From an uncultured Clostridia bacterium (GTDB taxonomy: Bacteria; Bacillota; Clostridia; TANB77; CAG-508): a DNA stretch of 36,080 nucleotides. Both the position numbers and the translations under genes were made by a program. The stretch is taken from NCBI GenBank assembly GCA_947626865.1, contig CANQTZ010000005.1, positions 1 to 36,080 of the forward strand, read 5' to 3'. The notes beneath the pieces were generated by a model, which worked only from the letters and a program-made list of their open reading frames with translations, searched no databases and was not told where the DNA came from. Shown in pieces: positions 16,960 through 25,790 of this stretch. How positions within the stretch are numbered: position 1 is the stretch's first letter; the number at the start of each line of letters is the position of its first letter.

Positions 16960-17919
16960 TTATAATGCTATTTGTATTATACTTGTTTCATAATCATTCC
17001 ACATTTTATGGTTAGAATTATAATTTAAAATAGCATCTGAAAATACTAATTTTTGTATCTTTTTGTCTGAGTTATAGGCACTATAATATTTTACTGTAAT
17101 TTGTTTTTTATTGCCTTGGGTTACCGTTAAGTCAGCCATTGATAACTCATGATTATATGCTCCGTATTTTCCTTCAAAATTGTCTTCTAAGTACATTGTG
17201 TTTTCATTTCTCATGGTATCTAATAAAATATCTTGTTGCGAATGATTTTCAACTTCAATAGTATATTTTTCATAATCCATATATACATTTTTTTGCACTA
17301 CTGTAATAGTATAGTCTTCTTCTTCTTTTGATTTTTTAGTTTCTTCTCTTCCTATATAACTATTAATGTTTAACTGATAATCATTATCTTTTTTTACCAA
17401 TGTAATATAATCTTGCAAAACATCTTTTGTGTTGGCTTTCCCTGTAGTTAACATATTTTCATACATTTTTATTTTATAAGTATTTCCATGCCAATTTTCA
17501 ATTGAAGATTCAATATCAGTTTTACTAAACATCTTTATATAATAAAGATTATAAAAATCGTCTAAAGTATGAAACATTTCCTCTTTGCATTCTTCTGTTA
17601 GCATTTGATATGCTTCTTCTATCTTTTGTTGCTTGCAATAATTTATAAATTTTTTTATTGCATCTGTTTGCTCATTTAATCTACTAGATGAAACTTCTTC
17701 GCCTGATACAGCTGATTTAGTTGATTCAACTGTAATATTATTTTCTTTTTTTGGCACACTACTAAAGATTGGCGCATTATTATTCGCTAATCGTTTACTA
17801 TTTTGATTATGTGCTATCATATTAGAAAGTTGTAATATAATAAACAAGAAGGCAATTATCAATGCCATTAACCATATCCCTTTCCTATTTTGATTATAGA
17901 ATCTTTTTAGTCTTAGCAT
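16960..17919 (-). CDS. membrane-anchored VirB8/TcpC-like protein
   Basis: A 319-residue protein with a single N-terminal membrane helix (about residues 15-35) and an extracytoplasmic part. From about residue 85 comes a helix-rich NTF2-like start (AIKKFINYCKQQKIEEAYQM) and beta strands (TYKIKMYENMLTTG), then a second beta-rich segment with YTITVVQKNVYMDYEKYTIE. This arrangement is that of VirB8-type scaffold proteins in type IV secretion systems. I infer it from topology and position between the TrbL-like channel gene and the hydrolase. ATG at 17917-17919 is eight bases after AAGGAGG; the ATG at 17925 is too close to it. The gene at 12455 has a similar plan, so the operon may carry two members. 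Confidence 0.65.
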   Translation of the reverse strand: MLRLKRFYNQNRKGIWLMALIIAFLFIILQLSNMIAHNQNSKRLANNNAPIFSSVPKKENNITVESTKSAVSGEEVSSSRLNEQTDAIKKFINYCKQQKIEEAYQMLTEECKEEMFHTLDDFYNLYYIKMFSKTDIESSIENWHGNTYKIKMYENMLTTGKANTKDVLQDYITLVKKDNDYQLNINSYIGREETKKSKEEEDYTITVVQKNVYMDYEKYTIEVENHSQQDILLDTMRNENTMYLEDNFEGKYGAYNHELSMADLTVTQGNKKQITVKYYSAYNSDKKIQKLVFSDAILNYNSNHKMWNDYETSIIQIAL

Positions 17920-17935
17920 TATCATTGCCTCCTTT

Positions 17936-20746
17936 TTAATTATTATTTCCCTTAAGCGTATTATATTTTGCTATCATTTCCATTGCTATTCCTGCTTGTG
18001 CATCTGCTTGGTCTTCGCTCATATTATTTTTCATATAACCTTCTTTAAAAGTAGTCCTCCATTTCTTTTGTTTGTCTGTATCTGCATTATATTCATTTCC
18101 TACTCTTTTTGCCATCTGTGCATATGCAATTGCTTTTTCATCAGTTCCAACATTGTTTTGATCTTCATCCTTCAATCTTTGAACTGCAATAATGTCATCT
18201 ATATCATCAATTCCATTATCCAAGCATTTGTCCACAATATTCCCCTTTTTAAGCATCTCTTCTACCTTTTTCTTATCAAAATTTGCTTTTAGTCTTTCTT
18301 TTAATTCATCATCTTTCTTATATTTTCTTTTATATTTATCATATCTTTCATCCTGATATTTGGCACCATTATAGACTTTGTTAAAACTTTGCTTTGCATC
18401 TTTTGGTTGTAAAACGCCTACTTTATTTTCTACAAAATCTGATGCTCCTGAACCCATTTTTTCACCTACAAGAGCACCTCCACCTAAATAAGTTGCTACT
18501 TGTTTTGGATCTCCTGTAAGCATAGCAGCTACCGTACCTGCCATAGCACCTACCGCTGCTCCAGCTACCACTCCAGTTGCCGTCGTAGCAACTCTTGGTA
18601 ACTTCTTTGCAGTATTAAGCACACCAGTTCCTGCATATGCACCTGTTGCCTTTGTTGCTCTCCAAAGCTGTCTACCTGCTTTTTGTGCTACTCGTCCTGC
18701 AGGCGTCATTACTCGACCTACCGCTTGTTTTATTCTTTGTCTTTTGGTTGGTCTTCCATTTAGTAAGCGTTGTCTTACTCTTTCTCTTCGCCTATCCATT
18801 GGCGTTCTATCTGGTTGTTGTTGCGGTTGTTGTTGCTGCTCTTGTTGGTCTTGATGTTCTTGTTGGTCCTGTTGCTGCTCTTGTTGTTGTTCATACTGCT
18901 CTTGAGTCAATGGTCCCATAAAATTTTGATCTCCCGGTCGTGGTAACGGAAGTGGTCCCATAAAATCTGGATCACCTGGCTGTGGTATTCGTGTTTGTTG
19001 TTCTTCTTCCTGATTATTATCCTCATCATCATTTTGATTATCATTTTGTTGTTGTGGTGTTTGTTGTGCTGCTCCTGCTGTTACGGCTAATGGATCCAAA
19101 CCACCATTTTGATTTTTTGGTGTTCTTATGTTGTTTTTATCTCCTTTATCCCCCTTTGGTAAAGATGAACCTGGTTTTGAACCTCCAAAAAATCCATTAC
19201 CAAGGTCTCTTAATTTACTAACTGCACCCAATGCCAATGCTGTACCTGCTGCTCCACCAATTCCTGCTGGCGTACTTGCTTTTTCAAATCCGAAAAAACT
19301 TCTCAATAATTTCTCTGCTGGCATCATAAATCCTATAGCAACAAGGCTATAAACAGGGTTCGTTCCTGCTAAATCAAATGCTGATGTAATTAAAATATAA
19401 TATAATAACAAATGCATTGGTTGTATTAATAAATTAAATATATACTCTTTAAGCCATTTGTCAAACCCTTGTGCTTGTCCATCATTTAATTTATCAATTG
19501 GATATGTTAACGCAACTAGTGGCGCTATAACTGTAAGAAATGCCATATATAATAACCTTTTTAAATATGTAAATACAAAAAATACTGTAAATAACACTAA
19601 AGCTGCAAAACACAAGGATTTTCCCACATAAGACATTCCATAATTTGAACATTCAATACTTATTCTTAAAGCTCCCATTAAATTAGTTTGCCAACAAATC
19701 ATTTTATCTCCGCTACCATTTTCATTGAAAGCGCTAGTATTTTCATCTATTTTTCCATCTTTAGTAAAATTCTCATATCCAAACTCTTCTAATTTTTCTG
19801 TCATTTCTCCATCTTTATCCGGTATTGCTACAACATACGATTTAGAAGCCACCGAAGAAGAAACAACATCCGTGATTTTATTAACAATTACATTAGCAAA
19901 TACCATAACATAATGCATAGATGCTAGCAATGCCATACCAATTAACCAATCTTTAAACATTTGTACATATTTTGCTTTTTCTTCTCCTGTTAATGATAAC
20001 AACATCCTAATAGCTACATATAATAAAACAATCATCATACAAACTATAGCTATATTCCTTAGTCCAACATACCAACTACTAATATTGTTCCTTAAAATAG
20101 CTGCAGAATTTTGGTTAGAAGTTTTTACTTCTTCGCCATTTTCATCTAAATAGTAATAATATTGTATGTTTCCATCGTCATCTGTGTGTGGTCGTACTGT
20201 AATCGGATCACTAAAAAAATCAACATTGAATAATAAAATATGACCTTTGAAAATTTCTTCTGGTGTCAATGTATAAGCTGGAAACCACATCTTATCAACA
20301 TCTTTTATTATTGCATATGGATATGATACAAACGAAGTATTACGTGTTCGCTCTGAATCACCCATTATATAACTAAAAAGACCTTTCATTAAAAATGTTA
20401 TAGTGATTGCACCTATAATAAGACCTATAGGTGCACCAAATATCAATGCAACCGCTGCTCCTATCCATAATATATGATCCACTATCCAACCTAAAGCACT
20501 ATTATCTTCTTCAAAAGCTGGTAATAAATCTTGTTCTTGCCCCATAATCCACTCATGCATTACAGACGTCATTCCATCTCCTAATGCAACAAACAATCCT
20601 GCTATTGGAGATACTAATGTTCCACCAAATGTCACAAAATCATCATCTGCTTGTACTGGTTTTGCTACAACAAATTCAAACAAAATAACAAATATAAGAA
20701 TAATGATTATTTTTGACCATATACTTTTATTCGTAAAAAACTTCAT
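17936..20746 (-). CDS. VirB6/TrbL-like polytopic channel protein
   Basis: A 936-residue protein. An N-terminal signal (about residues 11-33, ending KPVQA) is followed by several membrane helices: two near residues 90-125, then about 225-250, 265-290 and 365-405, and a further hydrophobic stretch to about 480. Then comes a long low-complexity linker (about 530-660) with two near-identical Pro/Gly/Phe-Met repeats (PGDPDFMGPL and PGDQNFMGPL) and a Gln-run region. The C-terminus is basic, with a glycine-zipper stretch (VVAGAAVGAMAGTVAAMLTG, about 725-745) and a charged helical tail. TrbL/VirB6 proteins form the inner-membrane pore; the Gram-positive versions (Tn916 Orf15) have such long tails. 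ATG follows GGAGGT. Immediately downstream of the VirB4 ATPase gene (18-base gap). Confidence 0.85.
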   Translation of the reverse strand: MKFFTNKSIWSKIIIILIFVILFEFVVAKPVQADDDFVTFGGTLVSPIAGLFVALGDGMTSVMHEWIMGQEQDLLPAFEEDNSALGWIVDHILWIGAAVALIFGAPIGLIIGAITITFLMKGLFSYIMGDSERTRNTSFVSYPYAIIKDVDKMWFPAYTLTPEEIFKGHILLFNVDFFSDPITVRPHTDDDGNIQYYYYLDENGEEVKTSNQNSAAILRNNISSWYVGLRNIAIVCMMIVLLYVAIRMLLSLTGEEKAKYVQMFKDWLIGMALLASMHYVMVFANVIVNKITDVVSSSVASKSYVVAIPDKDGEMTEKLEEFGYENFTKDGKIDENTSAFNENGSGDKMICWQTNLMGALRISIECSNYGMSYVGKSLCFAALVLFTVFFVFTYLKRLLYMAFLTVIAPLVALTYPIDKLNDGQAQGFDKWLKEYIFNLLIQPMHLLLYYILITSAFDLAGTNPVYSLVAIGFMMPAEKLLRSFFGFEKASTPAGIGGAAGTALALGAVSKLRDLGNGFFGGSKPGSSLPKGDKGDKNNIRTPKNQNGGLDPLAVTAGAAQQTPQQQNDNQNDDEDNNQEEEQQTRIPQPGDPDFMGPLPLPRPGDQNFMGPLTQEQYEQQQEQQQDQQEHQDQQEQQQQPQQQPDRTPMDRRRERVRQRLLNGRPTKRQRIKQAVGRVMTPAGRVAQKAGRQLWRATKATGAYAGTGVLNTAKKLPRVATTATGVVAGAAVGAMAGTVAAMLTGDPKQVATYLGGGALVGEKMGSGASDFVENKVGVLQPKDAKQSFNKVYNGAKYQDERYDKYKRKYKKDDELKERLKANFDKKKVEEMLKKGNIVDKCLDNGIDDIDDIIAVQRLKDEDQNNVGTDEKAIAYAQMAKRVGNEYNADTDKQKKWRTTFKEGYMKNNMSEDQADAQAGIAMEMIAKYNTLKGNNN

Positions 20747-20764
20747 ATAGTTACCTCCATTCCT

Positions 20765-22708
20765 CTAGTTTCCTCTTTGTTTTGCTAATTGATTTAAATT
20801 TGTTTCAACAAATTCAAATTCTTTTCTCGTTGGTACAATTTTCAATATAGCTGTATCTGAGCCTACTTTTAGCAATCCTTCTCCTCTTTGGCAAGTAACT
20901 AAAAAGTTTGCTTCTCCTTCTGAAAGTTTAAATACTTCTTTCAAATATTGTATTTCAGATTTATCTTGTGCTAAAAACAATTTTGTATCTGAAGATGTTA
21001 AAACTGCTTGTGCTTCTGGTTTTTCATAAAAGTCTTGAAATCTTTGTGAAATAATTGCAAGTGAAACATTTCTTTTTCTAGCACGTCTAGCCATTTTATT
21101 TAAGAAATCTACTGCTTCATCATAAGGTAATAACATCCATGCTTCGTCAACTAATACTCTTTTCATTGTTGCTCTTTTTTTATCTTCACTATTCTTTTTA
21201 ACAAATTTCTCCCAAATCCAAGAAAGTAATATTTGTTGTGCAAGTGGTCTTGCAAATCTTTCTTCTAATTGAGAAATGTCTAAGTTAATGAAGGGTGCTC
21301 CTTCTAATAAGTTAAAAGTAGATTGTCCATCAAAATATGCCATTTGCCCATCATATTCACGAATATATTGTTTCATAACTTTTAATAAATAACTGTAATG
21401 ATATTGATAATCTGGATTTTTATTTTCTTTTGCTTTTATTGCAATTCTTCTATACCAACTACCAATGGTTGGCATATTTTTTCTTTTTTTAGATAACATA
21501 TTATTTTTAGATAAACCTACTGTATTTTGCTCATATAAACTATTGGGATCATTTTTTATTCCTAATGCTGCATATTCTTCTGCTACCGATTCTGCTATGA
21601 TTTGTTTTGTTAACTCATTTACTTCTGAACTTCTCGTACTTCCTTTTGCCATAGTAAGTAATCCTTGAGTAACATCTTCTACTTTGTTTTCTATGTTTAA
21701 TACTGTTTTTTCTTTACCTGTTATTTCGTCTTTTACTGTTTCTGTTTCTACATCAAATATATTTATAACAGTTTTTGAGTTAGGACTAATTACAACATTA
21801 ATCCCACCTAAGCTTTCTGCAACTACCGTATATTCACCTTCTGCATCTAGAGCTAAACTTTCTATTCCCATTAATACTGATGATCTAGATACTAATGTTT
21901 TCATGGTAACTGATTTTCCGGCTCCTGATTTTGCAAATATTACCATGTTATAATTGGTAAGTGAACTATGGAAATTGTCAAATAATATTGGTGTTCCTGT
22001 TTGCTTGTTAAAACCTAATGGTACTCCTGTAGGATGTCCTATTTCTGAAGTTGTAAATGGAAATACTGTTCCCATTGAGTTTCTGTCAAATGTATGACTT
22101 TTACTAATTTTGTTGTCCATTAATGGCAAATTGCTTTTGAATGCTTCTTCTTGTATTCCCCATGCTGTTTTTATTCCAACCATTGTTTTTGACATGTCAG
22201 AAGATAACATTTTTGTTAATCTATCTAAGTCTTCTAGGTTATATGTAAATAATGTGGAAACAACAGTAGCTTCGAATAGTTTGTTAAATCCTGCTGCTAT
22301 TTCGTCTCTCAAACGCTCTGCTTCTAGTCTTTTTTGTGTAATTGTGCTTTCTCTATTGATATTTCCTTTGTCTGCTGCTACTATTCTTTCTGTTTCTAAT
22401 TCGTTAATTACTCTATTTAAACTGCTTTGAGAAGTTTCTTCTTTGATTGGATTGATGTAAATAGATGTATTAATGTCTCCAAATAGGTACATATCGCGGA
22501 ATAATTCTGGAAATGTACACATTCTTGGAAGTGAAGATACAAAGAAGCTTCTAGCAAATCTTTTGGTATTAGAAATTATTTCTAAATGATCCAGATTAGA
22601 AACATCTATCCCAGATGGCGCAATTAAGTCTTTTATTGTTCTTCTTTTTAAGAAATTTTCTTTATTTTCATTTATTTGATTTGTAGCTTGTCTTTTGTCC
22701 TTTTTCAT
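20765..22708 (-). CDS. VirB4-family type IV secretion ATPase
   Basis: A 647-residue cytoplasmic ATPase that powers assembly or transport through the type IV channel. Walker A is AKSGAGKSVTMK (about residue 263) and Walker B is VLVDEAWMLL (about residue 519). RRARKRNVSLAIISQRFQDF and SSDTKLFLAQDKSEI are the sensor regions shared with VirB4/TraC ATPases. The N-terminal 230 residues are a short VirB4-like segment (FVSSLPRMCTFPELFRDMY). The classical membrane-associated N-terminal half is not fused but encoded by the gene just upstream, whose stop overlaps this ATG by four bases (ATGA), a translational coupling that fits a two-piece VirB4. Start supported by AAAGGAGG. No VirD4 coupling ATPase was seen. 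Confidence 0.93.
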   Translation of the reverse strand: MKKDKRQATNQINENKENFLKRRTIKDLIAPSGIDVSNLDHLEIISNTKRFARSFFVSSLPRMCTFPELFRDMYLFGDINTSIYINPIKEETSQSSLNRVINELETERIVAADKGNINRESTITQKRLEAERLRDEIAAGFNKLFEATVVSTLFTYNLEDLDRLTKMLSSDMSKTMVGIKTAWGIQEEAFKSNLPLMDNKISKSHTFDRNSMGTVFPFTTSEIGHPTGVPLGFNKQTGTPILFDNFHSSLTNYNMVIFAKSGAGKSVTMKTLVSRSSVLMGIESLALDAEGEYTVVAESLGGINVVISPNSKTVINIFDVETETVKDEITGKEKTVLNIENKVEDVTQGLLTMAKGSTRSSEVNELTKQIIAESVAEEYAALGIKNDPNSLYEQNTVGLSKNNMLSKKRKNMPTIGSWYRRIAIKAKENKNPDYQYHYSYLLKVMKQYIREYDGQMAYFDGQSTFNLLEGAPFINLDISQLEERFARPLAQQILLSWIWEKFVKKNSEDKKRATMKRVLVDEAWMLLPYDEAVDFLNKMARRARKRNVSLAIISQRFQDFYEKPEAQAVLTSSDTKLFLAQDKSEIQYLKEVFKLSEGEANFLVTCQRGEGLLKVGSDTAILKIVPTRKEFEFVETNLNQLAKQRGN

Positions 22709-23901
22709 TGCTTTGCCTCCTTTGGTTTAGTTTTTCTTGTTCTTACCTTTGTTTTTGCCTTATCTGCAATATCTTTCCCTATTATTCTTTCATTTTCTGA
22801 TAAAATGATTTCTGCCATTTGTTTTATTAAATCATCCATTTCTTTTTCTTTTCTTTTTGCTTCTCTTTCTTGTTCATTTTCTATTAAAACTTCTTGTATT
22901 GCTTCGTTTGCTCTAATATTTGCTTCTTCTTTTATTCTTTTGTCTAATGCTTTTATTCTTTTTTCAAAAACGTCTGGTGCTGTTGAATATAATTCATCAA
23001 ATTCTACTTCTAATGATTTGTTTAAATTATATAGTTCAGATTCGTCACGATTATATGCAATGTACAATAATTCTGCTAATTCGTTAGAATCTAATATTTT
23101 TCCAGCTACTTCTGATACTGATAAAGCACTAATGATTGTTTGAGCTTTTGTATATAATTCTGAAAATGCCATTCCTGTAATTTCTTCTGGTGCGTAGTTT
23201 TCGTTAAGTTGTTCTGGCATATAGCTTATAATAATATAATAGTGTTTTCTAAGTATGTTATTATTTTTACTCATTTTTTCTGTATTTTGAATGATGTCTA
23301 CTCCATATTCATATAGGTTTTGCTCTCTAATTAGTTCTAATCTCATGTCTTGCAGTTGTTGCTCTCCATAATTTGCATTTTGCATTCTATTTAGTTCCAT
23401 TTGTTTGTTCATCATTCTATTTCTAATATCTTTTACACGCTCTTTGTATTTGATAATTCCACTCTCTAGGTTAACTGTTCTTGTTTGTATGTATATTTGA
23501 ATAGGGTATCTTAGGGTATTTAAAAATTGTATAAATCCTTGTTCTACACTGTTTTTTTCTAATTCTGACATTAAGTCGTAATTAATACCTTGACATTCTA
23601 TTACCATTAAATATTTGCTACCTTTTTTCTTTACTATCATGTTATCTTCGATTTTATCAAATTCCATGAAATCAAAAATTGATTGTTTGTTGTATGAAGC
23701 ATTTGTGTTAGTATTTGCTTTCGTGGTTTTGGAAGAAGACGAGGAAGTTCCTGCTATAATTTCTCCTTCTCTTTTTCTTTGAGTTCTTTTTATTTTTGCA
23801 CGAACTACAAAAAGAGCAATTACCAATACTGCTAAAATTACTAACATAATAATTAAAATTATTCCTAAAAGGTTTGAAATTTGGTCATTATTACTGTTCA
23901 T
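22705..23901 (-). CDS. membrane-anchored VirB4 N-terminal-domain-like protein
   Basis: A 398-residue protein. One strong N-terminal membrane helix (about residues 10-32) is followed by a basic stretch, then a domain starting SIFDFMEFDKIEDNMIVKKK with KYLMVIECQGINYDLMSELE. This resembles the N-terminal beta-sheet domain of VirB4/TraC proteins. A long charged coiled-coil-like part (about 175-235 and 310-380, rich in Glu/Lys/Arg) follows, ending with a Lys/Thr-rich tail. It overlaps prgI by 11 bases upstream and the VirB4 ATPase by 4 bases downstream, so the three are translationally coupled. I infer that it docks the ATPase to the membrane. It has no Walker motifs. Confidence 0.75.
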   Translation of the reverse strand: MNSNNDQISNLLGIILIIMLVILAVLVIALFVVRAKIKRTQRKREGEIIAGTSSSSSKTTKANTNTNASYNKQSIFDFMEFDKIEDNMIVKKKGSKYLMVIECQGINYDLMSELEKNSVEQGFIQFLNTLRYPIQIYIQTRTVNLESGIIKYKERVKDIRNRMMNKQMELNRMQNANYGEQQLQDMRLELIREQNLYEYGVDIIQNTEKMSKNNNILRKHYYIIISYMPEQLNENYAPEEITGMAFSELYTKAQTIISALSVSEVAGKILDSNELAELLYIAYNRDESELYNLNKSLEVEFDELYSTAPDVFEKRIKALDKRIKEEANIRANEAIQEVLIENEQEREAKRKEKEMDDLIKQMAEIILSENERIIGKDIADKAKTKVRTRKTKPKEAKQ

Positions 23902-24241
23902 CTTTTGTTTCTCCTTTCAAATATACATATATCTTGTTTTTTTGTCTTTTAAATTTTATCCATCTTTTTATGATGTCATCAATTGCTTCTCCTCCTGTTT
24001 GCTGTGTGAATTTAAATTTTTTAGTATCTGGTATTTTAAAGGTTCCAATACAAAATCCAATTACTCCAAAGAATACAACAATTCCTATTCCTATCATTTG
24101 CATTCCTAATGCATTGAATATCAAATAAAAAATGCCTCCTATAAAAGCTCCTATACCTGTGTACATTAAGGCTTTCATTGAAAATATATATAATATTCTG
24201 CTTTCTCCTCTATAGTCTCTTGGAATTTCATGAATTTCCAT
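23891..24241 (-). CDS. PrgI family (VirB3-like) membrane protein
   Basis: A 116-residue protein with two adjacent membrane helices (about residues 27-45 and 49-69) and a basic C-terminal part. The start MEIHEIPRDYRGESRILYIF and the tail with IDDIIKRWIKFKRQKNKIYVY are typical of the PrgI family, which precedes VirB4-type genes in Gram-positive conjugation and type IV loci (the VirB3 position). ATG follows AAAAGGAGTG. It is the first gene of the long operon, downstream of an extended -10 promoter and an 11-bp-periodic operator array. Confidence 0.88.
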   Translation of the reverse strand: MEIHEIPRDYRGESRILYIFSMKALMYTGIGAFIGGIFYLIFNALGMQMIGIGIVVFFGVIGFCIGTFKIPDTKKFKFTQQTGGEAIDDIIKRWIKFKRQKNKIYVYLKGETKDEQ

Positions 24242-24279
24242 TTTTCTACACTCCTTTTTAATATAATACTTCTTTATTT

Positions 24280-24308
24280 ATTATATCATGTTTTTTAACG
24301 TATTGCGA
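24280..24308 (-). promoter_or_regulatory. promoter of the type IV secretion operon
   Basis: Minus strand has an extended -10, TGATATAAT (TATAAT at 24280-24285). The -35 region is poor (around GTCGCA, 24303-24308 or one base nearer), as expected for an activator-dependent promoter. The array of TGTAAT boxes lies upstream. Confidence 0.6.
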
Positions 24309-24332
24309 CGTTTTTTTCGTTTTTTCTTGAAG

Positions 24333-24382
24333 TGTAATGAAAATGTCATATTTTTGTAATGTTTTTGTAATATTAGTGTTTT
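24333..24382. promoter_or_regulatory. array of five TGTNAT-type boxes with exact 11-bp period (probable activator site)
   Basis: Plus strand hexamers TGTAAT (24333), TGTCAT (24344), TGTAAT (24355), TGTAAT (24366) and TGTTTT (24377) start exactly 11 bases apart, one helical turn. Direct repeats with this phasing are the binding mode of OmpR/PhoB-family response regulators (PhoP boxes are TTAACA-like with about 5-bp gaps). It ends 25 bases upstream of the likely -35 of the prgI operon. The regulator itself is not in the window. Confidence 0.6.
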
Positions 24383-24388
24383 TTTTAT

Positions 24389-24430
24389 GTTAAAAAAAGA
24401 GAACACTATAAAATTTATAGCATTCTCTTT
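24389..24430 (-). terminator. terminator of the pilin operon
   Basis: Stem AAAGAGAA (24396-24403) with TTCTCTTT (24423-24430), plus an inner CTATAAA/TTTATAG stem. On the minus strand it is followed by a run of seven T (24398-24392). It separates the pilin operon from the prgI operon. Confidence 0.85.
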
Positions 24431-24448
24431 TGTTTTTATTTTTTCTAA

Positions 24449-24820
24449 CTATACTGTATTTGCAAAGTTGAAAATAACACTAGCTATTGTAGAAGCTGCA
24501 AATACAAATACTGCACCAATTACGTATGGCATAAGGGTCTTTTTGTATTCTGCTTTTTCTTCTGCACTTCCCATCATATATTTAATACCTAATACTACTA
24601 ATACGATTACAGAAGCAATTGAACCTATTGTGGTTACAACTTTTATAATATTTTGTCCTAGATTATCTAATTTAGTGGTTTGTACAGTTGAACCTGCTCC
24701 AGTATATTTGCTTGGATCTTGTACTGCTGTTTGTCCTTCTGCTGCAAATACTGGTGTTACCAATGATACCATTATTAGTACTATTAATAGTATAGATACA
24801 AGTTTCATTGCTTTTTTCAT
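24449..24820 (-). CDS. VirB2/TrbC-like pilin, paralogue 1
   Basis: A 123-residue precursor. It has an N-terminal signal peptide with a probable signal peptidase I site (TPVFA before AEGQ), a short Gly/Thr-rich stretch, helix 1 ending VVLGIKYMMGS, the charged loop AEEKAEYKKT, and helix 2 starting LMPYVIGAVFVFAASTI. Two-helix subunits with a central charged loop are the architecture of VirB2-like type IV secretion pilins. The pattern GIKYMxGSxEEKAxYK recurs in all four genes of this operon. The ATG at 24818-24820 is preferred (AAGGGTGAT upstream); a GTG at 24829 would add three residues. Last gene before the terminator. Confidence 0.85.
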   Translation of the reverse strand: MKKAMKLVSILLIVLIMVSLVTPVFAAEGQTAVQDPSKYTGAGSTVQTTKLDNLGQNIIKVVTTIGSIASVIVLVVLGIKYMMGSAEEKAEYKKTLMPYVIGAVFVFAASTIASVIFNFANTV

Positions 24821-24917
24821 TCTTATCACCCTTTCTTTCTAAATATATATTAAAATATTAATAACTATATTTATTTATATTATAACATTAAATAATTTTA
24901 TTTGCAATATAATAACA

Positions 24918-25280
24918 TTAAAATAATTTTTGTGCAACATTATAAATTATTCCGGTAATTGTTGATACTCCAAAAACCATTATTGCTCCTATTACATAAG
25001 GCATTAAACTTTTTTTGTATTGTGATTTTTCTTCTATACTTCCTACCATGTATTTAATTCCTAATACCACTAATACAACAACTGAGGTAATAGAACCTAC
25101 TGTAGTTAAAATTTTTACAATATTATTTACTACACCTTTAATTTGAGTGTTAGCTCCTCCTACTGAAGCACCACTTCCAGTTAAATCACCTGCTGAAAAT
25201 CCATAAGAAGCAAAAGCAAAGGATATTATTAAAACTATTAAAATGCTTATTATACTTATTTTTATAAATTTGTTTTTCAT
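24918..25280 (-). CDS. VirB2/TrbC-like pilin, paralogue 2
   Basis: A 120-residue precursor: signal peptide to about FASYGFSA, then GDLTGSGASVGG, helix 1 (IVKILTTVGSITSVVVLVVL), the motif GIKYMVGSIEEKSQYKKS and helix 2 (LMPYVIGAIMVFGVSTITGI). It is closest to paralogue 1 in both helices. AAGGAGG lies before the ATG. The 97-base gap to paralogue 1 is AT-rich with no clear promoter. Confidence 0.85.
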   Translation of the reverse strand: MKNKFIKISIISILIVLIISFAFASYGFSAGDLTGSGASVGGANTQIKGVVNNIVKILTTVGSITSVVVLVVLGIKYMVGSIEEKSQYKKSLMPYVIGAIMVFGVSTITGIIYNVAQKLF

Positions 25281-25342
25281 TTTCGTGCCTCCTTTTTACA
25301 TTTTTATATTATAGGATTTTACCATAATATTAAAAAGTAAAA

Positions 25343-25774
25343 TTAGCCTAGTGTTCCTAATATATTTACTACTAGTTTCCAAATTCCAAATGCTCCAAAT
25401 AGAACTACACATCCAATTAGATAACCTACTAAAAGTTCTTTATATTCTGCTTTTTCTTCTAGACTTCCTATCATGTATTTAACTCCTAAAACCATTCCCA
25501 CTATGACTACTACTATAATTCCAATTCCTAAAAATAAATTATATAAAAAGTTTTTTGTATCTTTTAGTTGTTGTTCATTTATTGTTGTGCTGTCTTCTCC
25601 TTCTTCAATAAATTGATCTGCATCTCCTATAACTTGGTCTATTGTTGTTGCAGATATAGTTTGTACTACTTCTTCGCCTTGGGGACTAACAGCATAAGTT
25701 GTGTATCCTATTAAGAATATGTGTGCTAAAAATATGATTAATGTTATGATTATTTTTGGATATTGCTTTTTCAT
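25343..25774 (-). CDS. VirB2/TrbC-like pilin, paralogue 3 (divergent, longer)
   Basis: A 143-residue precursor with a signal peptide ending near YTTYA and an unusually long acidic segment before helix 1 (about residues 35-65, with IGDADQFIEEGEDSTTINEQ). Helix 1 is LGIGIIVVVIVGMVLGVKYM, then GSLEEKAEYKEL, then helix 2 LVGYLIGCVVLFGAFGIW. The loop motif is kept while the exposed N-terminal part differs strongly from the others, so it may be a specialised subunit (tip or base). ATG at 25772-25774 is six bases after AGAGGTG; the upstream ATG and GTG are too close to it. Confidence 0.8.
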   Translation of the reverse strand: MKKQYPKIIITLIIFLAHIFLIGYTTYAVSPQGEEVVQTISATTIDQVIGDADQFIEEGEDSTTINEQQLKDTKNFLYNLFLGIGIIVVVIVGMVLGVKYMIGSLEEKAEYKELLVGYLIGCVVLFGAFGIWKLVVNILGTLG

Positions 25775-25790
25775 TTTCATCACCTCTTAT

